From NCBI GenBank assembly GCA_021832345.1, contig JAKBKY010000001.1, forward strand, positions 706,385-770,384: a stretch of DNA of 64,000 bases, in the 5' to 3' direction. Positions 1 through 7,990 of the stretch are shown one piece after another. Source of the DNA: a bacterium (GTDB lineage Bacteria > Vulcanimicrobiota > Vulcanimicrobiia > Vulcanimicrobiales > Vulcanimicrobiaceae). The number at the start of each line of letters is the position of its first letter. Positions within the stretch are counted from its first letter, which is position 1. The notes beneath the pieces are model-generated. The model worked only from the letters and a program-made list of their open reading frames with translations, was not told the DNA's origin and made no database searches. The translations under genes and the position numbers were made by a program.

Positions 1-1
1 C

Positions 2-400
2 TCGCTTGAAGCTTCGCAGCCGCAGGCCGCCGCTCGCGCCTACGATCTGCTCTCCTGGAACGGTGGCGCGAAGAACTCATCGGGCATCGGCATCGCCGAT
101 ATCGATACGCAAGGCAACGTCCATCCCGATCAGTTCTTCCAGAGTGTGACGCTCGGCAACGTGAAGGATCGGCCGTTTAGTGAACTCTGGAGCGAGCCCG
201 GCGATCCGATGGTGCTGCAACTGCGAGACCAAACGTCGCATGTGACCGGCCGTTGTTCCGGCTGTCGCTTCCTCCCGATCTGCGGCGGCGGCTTTCGGGC
301 ACGCGCCTATAACGCCACCGGAGACCTCTGGGCGAGCGACCCTGGATGTTATCTGAGCGATGCCGAAATAGCTAGCGATGCCGAAATAGCTCTGCGGTGA
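2..400 (+). CDS. nirJ: Heme d1 biosynthesis radical SAM protein NirJ-like, C-terminal part
   Basis: The 5' end lies outside the window; 132 codons of the C-terminal part are present. The text reads GIADIDTQGNVHPDQF, then GNVKDRPFSELW, then a cysteine set CSGCRF-CGGGFRARA and GDLWASDPGCYLSDAEI. This order matches the SPASM-type C-terminal iron-sulfur region of NirJ/AhbD proteins, and the Asp-Pro-Cys-Tyr-Leu ending is typical of NirJ. NirJ removes propionate side chains during synthesis of heme d1, the cofactor of cytochrome cd1 nitrite reductase. The stop overlaps the next gene in a GTGA junction. The last 12 residues contain a duplicated hexapeptide from an 18-bp tandem duplication. A related heme-pathway radical SAM enzyme (AhbD) is the main alternative. 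Confidence 0.72.
   Translation, partial: SLEASQPQAAARAYDLLSWNGGAKNSSGIGIADIDTQGNVHPDQFFQSVTLGNVKDRPFSELWSEPGDPMVLQLRDQTSHVTGRCSGCRFLPICGGGFRARAYNATGDLWASDPGCYLSDAEIASDAEIALR
356..391 (+). repeat. 18-bp perfect tandem duplication
   Basis: The 18-base unit agcgatgccgaaatagct occurs twice head to tail (356-373 and 374-391). It is in frame and repeats Ser-Asp-Ala-Glu-Ile-Ala at the C terminus of the nirJ-like product, just before its stop. Confidence 0.95.
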
Positions 401-1653
401 GATCCCAGCGGACACGCGGTCCGGCGGGGATATTCGGGCGTCGGCATTGGATTCCACCGGGCGCCTTCGCCTTCGGGCAACTCGCGCACGGTGCATCGTG
501 GCTCGTCGCAATCATTGCGGCGCTGACCCTGCTAACTGGAAGCGACGGCTGGCAACTGGCCTGGATTCACCTCGTCGTCCTGGGTTGGTTTACCACGATC
601 GCCTTCGGCATTCTTCTGCACGCTTTACCGGCGTTTACTGACGGCGTCTGGAAAGCGGAGACGCTGGCTCGTTGGTCGATTCTCGGCTTTGCCGCAGGTG
701 TGTTTGGGATGGTGGTGGCGTTTGCCGCCGCATCGCCGTGGTTGCTGTATGCGGGTATACTTTGCGCCCTTTTTGCCGGAGTATATATTCTGAGTGCGCT
801 TATAACGCTGGCCAAACCGATGCTGTTGCACAGCGTCGAGGGTGCTGTGGCTCGCGCGCTCGCCATAACACTTGGATTGCTGCTGGCAACGGTTATCCTG
901 GGCGTCTTGCTTGTGCTGATGCGTGTCGGCGTGCCGATGCCGTGGTGGATCGTCCGCGTGCCGTTCATCCATGCAACGCTGGGAACCGTGGGGTGGCTCT
1001 GCCTGCTGGTATTCGGCGTGTCGTTGCGCACACTGCGCCCGATCACCGGCGCTGCGCCCGGAACGCCGTGGATGCACATCGCTACCGGCACGCTCACGCT
1101 CCTGGCAATTGTAGGTTTGGCGGTCGGCGCCGCAGAGGCATCAGTCGCGCTCCTGTGGCTTGGGGCGGGATGCTTCGGCGCCGGCGCACTGCTCTATGTC
1201 GCCGATGTCGTCGATCGGCTCCGCCGCGCAACTGTTCGTCATCGTCTGCCGCAGGGCTTTGTCATCGCTTCGATCCTCTGGCTCATCGTGGCACTGGGGC
1301 TGGGTGGCGCTGCCTTGGCTGGAGATGTGCCCCCTTCAGCCTATCTCTTCGTGCTGCTTATCGGGTGGGTTGGGCAGATGGTCAACGCCCACGGCCATCA
1401 CATCGGCGTTCGCCTCATCGCCACGATCTACCGAGGAGAAGACGACCAGACGCCGCCGGAGAGGTTGCTCTCACCGTTGGCCGGATGGATGTCGTTTGTG
1501 CTCTTCCAAGTGGCGATCGCAGTTGTGGCGATCGGCTTGCTCTGCGCGAACGCGGGGCTGACGGCGTTTGGATCGGCCATCGGTTTTCTCGGGTGGTGTG
1601 CGATGAGCGCAAACATGCTCCATGCCAAGGGCCGCGCGTTGCAGTCAGCGTAG
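397..1653 (+). CDS. Polytopic membrane protein with conserved His motifs (NnrS/heme-copper-like)
   Basis: A 418-residue protein that is almost entirely hydrophobic, with roughly 11-12 predicted membrane segments. Histidines sit inside or next to helices (WIHLVVLGW near residue 53, LLHALPAF near 75, PFIHATLG near 190, NAHGHHIG near 330). Such His placement resembles heme- or metal-binding membrane proteins related to NnrS or cytochrome-oxidase subunit I. The GTG start overlaps the nirJ-like stop (GTGA), so the two are probably translated together. Together with the next gene this suggests a membrane part of a nitrite/nitric oxide respiratory locus. The exact function is not recognisable. Confidence 0.6.
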   Translation: MRSQRTRGPAGIFGRRHWIPPGAFAFGQLAHGASWLVAIIAALTLLTGSDGWQLAWIHLVVLGWFTTIAFGILLHALPAFTDGVWKAETLARWSILGFAAGVFGMVVAFAAASPWLLYAGILCALFAGVYILSALITLAKPMLLHSVEGAVARALAITLGLLLATVILGVLLVLMRVGVPMPWWIVRVPFIHATLGTVGWLCLLVFGVSLRTLRPITGAAPGTPWMHIATGTLTLLAIVGLAVGAAEASVALLWLGAGCFGAGALLYVADVVDRLRRATVRHRLPQGFVIASILWLIVALGLGGAALAGDVPPSAYLFVLLIGWVGQMVNAHGHHIGVRLIATIYRGEDDQTPPERLLSPLAGWMSFVLFQVAIAVVAIGLLCANAGLTAFGSAIGFLGWCAMSANMLHAKGRALQSA

Positions 1654-1671
1654 GATCTCATCTGAGTCAAC

Positions 1672-2103
1672 ATGCCGCTGGAAACCCGCTGGTTCGTCAA
1701 GACCTCACTGCTGTGGCTGGTGGCAGCCTTTGCCTTGGGCGCCATCATGCTGATCGTCCAGGCTTTCGGTCGGTCGATACCGGCGTCGATCATCGTCGCA
1801 CACACCCACATGGCCTTCGTCGGTTGGCTGGTGAACTTCATCATTGGGATCGCCCTCTGGATGTTGCCGGCGAATCGAGAGCGCTTCCCCAAGAATCGCG
1901 GGCGCTATCCCTCTGGGGCCGTCTGGGTCACCTTTTGGTTCTTGAACGTGGGCCTGGCGATCCGCGTCATTGTGGAGCCGCTTGCCGCGCCGCATACTCC
2001 GATGGCTGCGACCGAAGTCTTGCTGACGGCCAGCGCGTTCGCGCAACTGGCAGCCATCGTTGCCTTCGTTTCTGTCGCATGGTTCCGGGTACGCAGCGTC
2101 TAA
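1672..2103 (+). CDS. Small four-helix membrane protein, cytochrome-oxidase-subunit-I-like fragment family
   Basis: A 143-residue protein with about four membrane segments. The second helix carries AHTHMAFVGWLVNFIIGIA, a His-x-His pattern next to Gly-Trp that resembles heme-ligating helices of subunit I proteins. It starts 18 bases after the preceding His-rich membrane protein and probably forms a complex with it. The family function is unknown to me; the nirJ neighbourhood suggests a role in nitrogen-oxide respiration or its sensing. Confidence 0.55.
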   Translation: MPLETRWFVKTSLLWLVAAFALGAIMLIVQAFGRSIPASIIVAHTHMAFVGWLVNFIIGIALWMLPANRERFPKNRGRYPSGAVWVTFWFLNVGLAIRVIVEPLAAPHTPMAATEVLLTASAFAQLAAIVAFVSVAWFRVRSV

Positions 2104-2177
2104 TGGAGCGCTTCTGTGCCCCGAGCTTACCTGAGAAGACGCGCCCAAACGGAAGCAGAGCGTGAGATGATGCACTT

Positions 2178-3599
2178 ATGAACGGCGGTCCAAGGATCAT
2201 TCAGGGCGGCATGGGCGTGGGCGTTTCGAACTGGCGGCTGGCCGGGGCCGTTTCGGGGCTTGGCCAGTTGGGAGTCGTCTCGGGAGCGGCGCTCGATCAG
2301 ATCTTTGCGCGCCGCTTACAAGATGGTGACCCGGGCGGGCATATGAGGCGCGGCGTCGAGCGTTTCCCGTTTCAGCACATGGTCGAGCGCATATGGAAGA
2401 CGTACTATATTCCGGGCGGCAGAGCACCACACCAGCCGTACGTGACGTTGCCGATGCCGGTGAAGCAGAGCCAACGCAAGACGCAGATACTCTGCATGAT
2501 CGCCAACTTCGTTGAGGTGTTCCTTGCTCGCGAAGGCCACGACAACCCCGTCGGGATCAACTACCTGGAGAAGATCCAATTCCCGCACCTCTCTTCGATC
2601 TATGGCGCGATGCTTGCCGGTGTCGGCTACATTCTCATGGGCGCGGGCATTCCCCTGAAGATTCCCGATGTCATCGATCATCTCATCAACCATGAACCCG
2701 CCACGTATCCCCTTGCCGTTACCGGGGCCGGCGAAGGGGACGACACGACCCTGAGATTCGCGCCTCGCGACTTCATGGAATGCGATCTCCCTCCGCTCAA
2801 ACGCCCGAAGTTCATCCCCATCGTTGCGTCGAACACGCTGGCCGCACTGATGGTGAACAAGACAGGTGGACGAGTCGATGGCTTCGTCATTGAAGGACCG
2901 ACGGCGGGAGGGCATAATGCGCCGCCGCGCGGCAAGCTCCGGCTTGATGAAGCCGGCGACATTATCTACGGCGAACGCGACAACGTCGACCTCGCGAAAC
3001 TGCGCGCCTTAGGTCTGCCGTTCTGGCTCGCGGGCGGGTATGGCTCTCCGGAGAAGCTGCGCGAGGCGCTCGCCGCAGGAGCACAAGGCGTACAGATTGG
3101 GACCGCCTTCGCATTTTGCGCCGAATCCGCGCTTCGGGACGACTATAAGTACGCGCTGCTAAAGAAAGTCGCCGCACACGAAGCGGGCGTCCGGACCGAC
3201 CCACTAGCGTCGCCGACGGGCTTCCCCTTCAAGGTCGCCGACCTTGAGGCAACCGTATCGCAAGACGACGTTTACGATCGGCGAGTGCGCATTTGCGATC
3301 TCGGATATCTGCGTGAGCCCTACAAGACGCCGTCGGGGAAGATCGGTTATCGTTGCCCAAGCGAACCCGTCAAGATCTACGTCGCCAAGGGCGGGAACGT
3401 GGAGGATACCGTTGGGCGCAAGTGCATCTGCAACGCCCTGCTTGCGACGGTAGGACTGCCGCAGATAGCTAAGGATGGGAGCCTTGAACCGGGGATCGTC
3501 ACCTCCGGAGACGACCTGACGGAGATCGGGCGCTTCTTGTCGCCCGGCCGCCTCACGTATACTGCAGCCGACGTCATTGCGAAGATGACCGAGGCTTGA
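2178..3599 (+). CDS. Nitronate monooxygenase / FabK-PfaD family FMN enzyme
   Basis: A 473-residue TIM-barrel flavoprotein of the 2-nitropropane dioxygenase superfamily. It opens with IIQGGMGVGVS, the usual N-terminal FMN-binding strand. It also has GPTAGGHN near residue 240 (the His position used by nitronate monooxygenases) and WLAGGYGSPEKL followed by GVQIGTAFAFC near 300 (phosphate-binding strands). It is longer than standard nitronate monooxygenases (about 320-380 aa), with a Cys-containing C-terminal extension (GRKCICNALL), which brings it closer to PfaD-like members. The next gene is an enoyl-ACP reductase, so a role in fatty acid or acyl metabolism is possible. The substrate cannot be told from sequence. 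Confidence 0.7.
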   Translation: MNGGPRIIQGGMGVGVSNWRLAGAVSGLGQLGVVSGAALDQIFARRLQDGDPGGHMRRGVERFPFQHMVERIWKTYYIPGGRAPHQPYVTLPMPVKQSQRKTQILCMIANFVEVFLAREGHDNPVGINYLEKIQFPHLSSIYGAMLAGVGYILMGAGIPLKIPDVIDHLINHEPATYPLAVTGAGEGDDTTLRFAPRDFMECDLPPLKRPKFIPIVASNTLAALMVNKTGGRVDGFVIEGPTAGGHNAPPRGKLRLDEAGDIIYGERDNVDLAKLRALGLPFWLAGGYGSPEKLREALAAGAQGVQIGTAFAFCAESALRDDYKYALLKKVAAHEAGVRTDPLASPTGFPFKVADLEATVSQDDVYDRRVRICDLGYLREPYKTPSGKIGYRCPSEPVKIYVAKGGNVEDTVGRKCICNALLATVGLPQIAKDGSLEPGIVTSGDDLTEIGRFLSPGRLTYTAADVIAKMTEA

Positions 3600-3645
3600 A
3601 TTTCAAGGAGGCCCTAGCTTGTTCATGGGAGCATACTGAAGTATT

Positions 3646-4443
3646 GTGGCACTTTTAGACGGCAAGATTGCACTGATTACCGGTGTTGCCAATCGTTGGT
3701 CGATTGCGACCGGTATTGCGCGGGCTTTACACGCGCACGGTGCTCGACTGTGCTTCATCTACCAAGGCGAACGCGTTCGCGATGAGGTTGAAAAGCTTGC
3801 CGCTGAACTTGGCGGAGCTCACTGTTACCCTTGCGATGTGCGCTCGGACGAGGCCCTCATCGAGTTGGCCGCAGCCGTGCGGCGAGACTACGGTCGCATC
3901 GATACGCTGATCCATTCCATCGCCTACACGAATAAAGAAGACTTACAGGGCAAGGTCTATACGACCTCGCGCGATGGTTTCGCGCTTGCGCTCGACATCT
4001 CGTCTTACTCGTTGATCGCGCTCTCGAATGCTTTTGCCGATCTCCTCGGCGACGACGCAAGCATCATCGCCATGACGTATCTTGGCGCGACGTCGATCGT
4101 GCCGAACTACAACCTGGCAGGCATCGCAAAAGCGGCCCTGGAGGCAATCGTGCGTTATCTTGCGTACGACCTTGGCCCGCGCGGGATCCGCGTGAATGCG
4201 ATTTCTGCGGGACCGATCTCGACTGCCAGCTCGCGCCAGGTCCATGGTTTGCGGCACATTCTCGAGATGGTGGCCGCAGAGTCGCCTCTGCACCGCAACG
4301 TGACGCCGGAAGATGTCGGCAAGACGGCCGTCTATCTTGCATCCGACCTCTCTCGCGCGGTAACGGCGGAAGTGCACTTTGTGGACTCCGGGTTTCACGC
4401 CATGGGCGTTTGCTCCAATGCGCGTGCGCCGGAGCCTTCCTAA
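3646..4443 (+). CDS. fabI: Enoyl-[acyl-carrier-protein] reductase (NADH), FabI type
   Basis: A short-chain dehydrogenase of 265 residues that reduces trans-2-enoyl-ACP in the last step of each fatty acid elongation cycle. Evidence includes the FabI-type dinucleotide motif ITGVANRWSIATGIA at residues 10-24, SIAYTNKEDLQG near 90, and the active-site region AMTYLGATSIVPNYN followed by GIAKAALEA, which holds the Tyr-x6-Lys pair. The C-terminal VHFVDSGFHAMG fits the family ending. The start is GTG. The last four bases overlap the convergent SQR-like gene. It may be an accessory copy. Confidence 0.85.
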   Translation: MALLDGKIALITGVANRWSIATGIARALHAHGARLCFIYQGERVRDEVEKLAAELGGAHCYPCDVRSDEALIELAAAVRRDYGRIDTLIHSIAYTNKEDLQGKVYTTSRDGFALALDISSYSLIALSNAFADLLGDDASIIAMTYLGATSIVPNYNLAGIAKAALEAIVRYLAYDLGPRGIRVNAISAGPISTASSRQVHGLRHILEMVAAESPLHRNVTPEDVGKTAVYLASDLSRAVTAEVHFVDSGFHAMGVCSNARAPEPS

Positions 4444-5633
4444 CGTCTAACAAACCAAGTCATTGGGAACCGCCGCAACCAGATCCGCTCGAAGAGGACC
4501 TTGAGCAAGTGTCTGTAGCGGCTCGGCCGGCGTAGCTTTACCGCCGGAACCGGTTCGGCATAGAAGTTTCCGGATCCGATCCCTGCTTGGCCATCGCCGA
4601 TTTCCACGAAACACAATCCGTGACCATCAAAGTTCAGCGCGCTCCCGCGGCCGTTCCAAGCCTGCGCGATATTGTGCGCGACGACCTCGGCTTGGCGGTG
4701 CGCAAAGACGCCGGCCTTGGGCAACGGCTTGCCCATGGTCAGTGGAATGCTGGTGACATCCCCAATCGCATAGACGCCGGGATGACTGGTTTCCAACGTG
4801 TGGCGATCAACGGAGACCCAGCCGCCTTCGCCTGTGAGTCCCGCGTCAACGACCACATCGGGAGCACGATGCGGCGGCACATACGCAAGAAGATCGTATT
4901 CGGCAGACGAGTTGTCCGCGAAGAGAATACGTCGCGCCTCCCGATCGACCTCGATGACCTGGAGACCAGGATGGTAACCGATGCTCTTGTCCTGCAGCAA
5001 CGCCTGCACCCCCGCGGAGACGGCAGGCCCCGCAACGCCCATCGGAGCCGGCTCAGCGGCATAGAGGTCGATCGTCACGTCGTTGCGGCAGCGATTGCGA
5101 CGGCATTCATATTCGATCAACATCGCAGCTTCATACGGAGCCGCTGGGCATTTGTAGGCCGGTGTTGCCGTAAGGACGACGATCCGGCCCTTGCGAAAGC
5201 TTCGCAGCACATCGCGGAGCGCAAGCGCTCCCTCCGCAGTGTAGAGATTGTAACCGGCCGCCTGCAGGCCTGGTACACGTTGCGGCGCCAGTTCTGCACC
5301 CAATGCAACGACGAGCGCATCCCCGCGGTAAGCGATACCTGCGGCCGATACTTCGCGTTGTTGCGCATCGATACGATCGACGCCGGCATAGACAACCTCG
5401 ATGCCGGCGTGTAGCAGTCGAGATAGTGGAGTGCGAATGAAGTCTAGTTGACGGTCGCCGATCAGAAGCCAGAGAAGCGACGGCGCGAAGACGTGTTGTT
5501 GTGTGCGCTCGAAGACGATGACACGATGCTTTGACGCAAGCTGTCGTCGAAGTTCGTTTGCGACGACAATACCTCCGATACCGCCGCCGAGAACGAGCGC
5601 CGTCTTGCCGCCGCGTGCATTTTCGTCACCCAT
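4440..5633 (-). CDS. Sulfide:quinone oxidoreductase-like FAD-dependent protein
   Basis: A flavoprotein of 397 residues with an N-terminal FAD-binding loop LVLGGGIGGIVVANEL and a late FAD motif GVYAIGDVTSI. A central KCPAAPYEAAML contains the cysteine found in SQR and flavocytochrome c sulfide dehydrogenase proteins. The C-terminal basic, aromatic-rich stretch (RRFPMTWFVRR) suggests interfacial membrane binding. The ATG at 5633 lies two bases after the stop of the DsrE gene, favouring it over the TTG at 5639. With its DsrE and ArsR-rhodanese neighbours it probably oxidises sulfide or persulfide and passes electrons to quinone. NADH dehydrogenase type 2 is less likely given the Cys-Pro motif. 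Confidence 0.72.
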   Translation of the reverse strand: MGDENARGGKTALVLGGGIGGIVVANELRRQLASKHRVIVFERTQQHVFAPSLLWLLIGDRQLDFIRTPLSRLLHAGIEVVYAGVDRIDAQQREVSAAGIAYRGDALVVALGAELAPQRVPGLQAAGYNLYTAEGALALRDVLRSFRKGRIVVLTATPAYKCPAAPYEAAMLIEYECRRNRCRNDVTIDLYAAEPAPMGVAGPAVSAGVQALLQDKSIGYHPGLQVIEVDREARRILFADNSSAEYDLLAYVPPHRAPDVVVDAGLTGEGGWVSVDRHTLETSHPGVYAIGDVTSIPLTMGKPLPKAGVFAHRQAEVVAHNIAQAWNGRGSALNFDGHGLCFVEIGDGQAGIGSGNFYAEPVPAVKLRRPSRYRHLLKVLFERIWLRRFPMTWFVRR

Positions 5634-5635
5634 GG

Positions 5636-5986
5636 TCAAAACACCAGGACTTGGCTAGCGCCCTGGACCCAGTCGGCCAGTTCATCCATGGTGCTGCGGT
5701 GAGTCTGCACAGCGAGATCCTCATCGGTAATGCCTCGGGCATCCATGCAGGATCCACAGACGCCGATGATGCCGCCATGACGGGCGACGATCTGCAGCAT
5801 GCTTTCGATGTTGTAGTAACCCGTCGGTACGCGTTGTCCCCGCTTTGCGCAAGCAGCCGCGTCGCCGATCAAGAAGATTCGAACCTCTTGTTCGGGGCGC
5901 CGGATCAACGTCGCGGCGAGTCGCAGGCCGTTGTAACTGCGCTCGGTGCCGTATGGCGGATCGTTTAAGATGATCGTCGTTGTCAT
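5636..5986 (-). CDS. DsrE-family sulfur-carrier-like protein
   Basis: A 116-residue DsrE/DsrF-like protein: TTTIILNDPPYGTERSYNGL at the N terminus, then VRIFLIGDAAACAKRGQ, and CGSCMDARGI near residue 85. The CGSC pair sits where DsrE-like proteins keep cysteines that carry persulfide sulfur. The start is set at the ATG that shares one base with the stop of the upstream ArsR-rhodanese gene (TAATG); a longer reading would run back into that gene. It probably relays sulfur between the rhodanese domain and the SQR-like enzyme of the same operon. Confidence 0.75.
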   Translation of the reverse strand: MTTTIILNDPPYGTERSYNGLRLAATLIRRPEQEVRIFLIGDAAACAKRGQRVPTGYYNIESMLQIVARHGGIIGVCGSCMDARGITDEDLAVQTHRSTMDELADWVQGASQVLVF

Positions 5987-6687
5987 TACCGAAAAATCTT
6001 TCTGTTCTCGTGCGAACGGACGAGCGGTAAACCTGCGGCCTGCCACTCAAGCACTCCATCGTGGAGTCGGAACGCTGTAAAGCCGTGCTCGTGCAGCACG
6101 TTCAAAGCTTGTTGTGAGAGGACGCAGTACGGGCCACGACAGTAGGCGATGATGGTCTTGTCGCGCGGAAAGGATGCCAACTCGCGTTCCAGCTCGGATA
6201 GAGGCACCGACCGTGCATGCGGCAAGTGCCCGGCGCGGTATTCGTCCGCAGGCCGCACATCGAGCACAATAATGTCTCCGCGTCGAGCCTTGCCGAGAAG
6301 CACTTGGCGGTCTAAGGGCTGCATGACTTCGCGGTCGTCGAAGTAACAGCTCACGACGCGATCGATCTCGGCGAAGCGGTGCTCCGCCATGGATCTGGTC
6401 ATGAGCCAGTACTGGGCTACCATGTCGTCGGCGATGCTGTAGTAAACATACTTGCCCGCGCGCCGCGTGTTTACCAGCTTGGCCGAGCGCAATACCCTGA
6501 GGTGAGCGCTGGCGCTCTTCACTTCGATCTGAGCCAGACGAGCCAACTGCTCAACCGTTTTTTCACCTTGGCACAAGAGATCCAGCGTTTCCAGGCGCTT
6601 TGCACTACCGACAGCCTTGCCGATGCGTGCGAAGTTTTCGTACACGAGGTCCTTGAACCGCCGAGAATCGTGGCCCCTCTCGCTCAT
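5986..6687 (-). CDS. ArsR-family regulator fused to a rhodanese domain
   Basis: A protein of 233 residues. Residues 1-100 form a winged helix of the ArsR type (LDLLCQGEKTVEQLARLAQIE, then SASAHLRVLRSAKLVNTRRAGKY). Residues 125-225 form a rhodanese domain with DVRPADEYRAGHLPHARSVPL and an active-site loop CRGPYC. Such fusions sense reactive sulfur through the rhodanese cysteine and control sulfide-oxidation genes. It is the first gene of the operon with the DsrE and SQR-like genes, and an inverted repeat lies just upstream of its start. The second cysteine in the loop could allow disulfide or polysulfide switching. Confidence 0.82.
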   Translation of the reverse strand: MSERGHDSRRFKDLVYENFARIGKAVGSAKRLETLDLLCQGEKTVEQLARLAQIEVKSASAHLRVLRSAKLVNTRRAGKYVYYSIADDMVAQYWLMTRSMAEHRFAEIDRVVSCYFDDREVMQPLDRQVLLGKARRGDIIVLDVRPADEYRAGHLPHARSVPLSELERELASFPRDKTIIAYCRGPYCVLSQQALNVLHEHGFTAFRLHDGVLEWQAAGLPLVRSHENRKIFR

Positions 6688-6693
6688 GCCATC

Positions 6694-6713
6694 ATTCTAA
6701 CGACTATTAGAGT
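6694..6713 (-). promoter_or_regulatory. Probable ArsR-type operator
   Basis: An inverted repeat TCTAA-N6-TTAGA (6696-6711), extended by one further pair after a mismatch, lies 7-24 bases upstream of the ATG of the ArsR-rhodanese gene. Short AT-rich dyads at this position are typical autoregulatory sites of ArsR proteins. The site is seen in the sequence; binding is inferred. Confidence 0.5.
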
Positions 6714-6801
6714 GTCGGTCAAGCCGCTCGGGCACCGATCTAGGCTACCCGGTCGACGTAAGGGCAGGGACGGCGCGTTTGAGTTTCAACATGTAGGCTC
6801 G

Positions 6802-7257
6802 ATGGGCATCGAGGTAGGCGGCGTCGAGGGCGTCAAGGCACTGATTGGTCGTTCGCTGCCTGCGAGCCCTTGGTTCGAAGTGACACAGGAGCGAGTCGAC
6901 GCCTTTGGTGAGGCGACCCTGGATCTCCAGTGGATTCATGTAGATCCGCAGCGCGCTGAAACCGGGCCGTACGGCGCAACCGTAGCCCATGGGTTGCTGA
7001 CCCTCGCCCTCATTCCGTATCTATGGCGACAGGTCGTTCGAGTGGACGGCCTGCGTCTTGCGGTGAACTACGGCTTCAATCGTGTGCGGTTCCCGGCTCC
7101 CTTGCCCGTTCCGTCCTTCATTTGCGCAACCTTTCGCTTGGAGCATGCGAAAGATCTCAAGGATGGTGCCCAGTTCGTGCTCCATGCGACGATCGAACGC
7201 CGTGGGCATGAACGTCCCGTCTGCGTCGCGGATATGATCATCTCGTATTATAGCTAG
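6802..7257 (+). CDS. MaoC-like (R)-specific enoyl-CoA hydratase family protein
   Basis: A 151-residue hot-dog fold protein. FGEATLDLQWIHVDPQRA near residue 40 is the MaoC hydratase-2 motif with Asp and His in the usual places, followed by GATVAHGLLTLALIP. It has the length of a single-domain MaoC/NodN-type protein. The start chosen is the ATG that gives the family's N terminus; a longer open frame upstream runs through the divergent ArsR gene and is not credible. Next to acyl-CoA genes, it may hydrate an enoyl-CoA, but its place in the aromatic pathway is not defined. Confidence 0.75.
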   Translation: MGIEVGGVEGVKALIGRSLPASPWFEVTQERVDAFGEATLDLQWIHVDPQRAETGPYGATVAHGLLTLALIPYLWRQVVRVDGLRLAVNYGFNRVRFPAPLPVPSFICATFRLEHAKDLKDGAQFVLHATIERRGHERPVCVADMIISYYS

Positions 7258-7292
7258 GACCTCGAAGTTCACGAAGTGAGGAGACATCTGCG

Positions 7293-7943
7293 ATGCCTTG
7301 GGAACTGGGCGCCGGCCCGGAAGCCACGGTGGCGGTGGACGACCGGGGAATCATCGTGGCCTGGAATCGAGCTGCAGAGTTGCTGCTCGGCTGGACCGCC
7401 GAGCAAGCTATCGGTAGACCATGTCATGAGATCATGCACGGTTCCACATCAGCCGGCACGCCGATCTGCGGGCCGGATTGCGCCATTCTAGAGTGCGGCA
7501 AGCGGGGCAATACGCCGCGCCGATTCGAGATGCTGCTGCGCCGGCCCGACCAGACCGAAGTATGGTTAGATGTTACCTCGGTGACGTTGCGCGACAGTGG
7601 ACGGACTCTTTCGATCCATGTCTTCAACGAAAGCCTCTCCGTCCAACAGATGAGCAAGATCGCCGGCGAGGTTACCCAGCGTCTCGTGCTTGAACGAGCG
7701 AGCGCCGGGCCCAGCGATGAGAACCTGCAACGCCTGGTCGTCGATCGGCTCACCCGGCGCGAAATCGAGGTGTTGAAACTCGTGGCCGCCGGCCTCGGAA
7801 CGAACGACATTGCCGCCCAACTCCACTTAGCCCGCGTCACCGTGCGCAACCACATCAACAGCGCCATGGCGAAACTCGGCGCGCATTCGCGCCTCGAAGT
7901 CGGCGTCATCGCGCTGAAAGCTGGCCTGGTGCATTTGCATTAG
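7293..7943 (+). CDS. PAS domain - LuxR-type DNA-binding regulator
   Basis: A protein of 216 residues. An N-terminal PAS domain (VDDRGIIVAWNRAAELLLGW, residues 15-34) carries a cluster of cysteines (CHEIMHG, CGPDC, LECG between about 45 and 70). A LuxR/GerE helix-turn-helix is at residues 155-210 (LTRREIEVLKLVAAGLGTND, then VRNHINSAMAKLGAHSR). It lacks a receiver domain, so it probably senses directly through the PAS domain. The cysteines could bind a metal, heme or iron-sulfur cluster, which would suit control of an oxygen-sensitive pathway. It is followed by a TetR gene and the benzoyl-CoA cluster on the same strand. Confidence 0.78.
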   Translation: MPWELGAGPEATVAVDDRGIIVAWNRAAELLLGWTAEQAIGRPCHEIMHGSTSAGTPICGPDCAILECGKRGNTPRRFEMLLRRPDQTEVWLDVTSVTLRDSGRTLSIHVFNESLSVQQMSKIAGEVTQRLVLERASAGPSDENLQRLVVDRLTRREIEVLKLVAAGLGTNDIAAQLHLARVTVRNHINSAMAKLGAHSRLEVGVIALKAGLVHLH

Positions 7944-7990
7944 CAACTTGGTTATAGTGCATCTGTTGCCGTCGTAACGGTTCCTCTACC

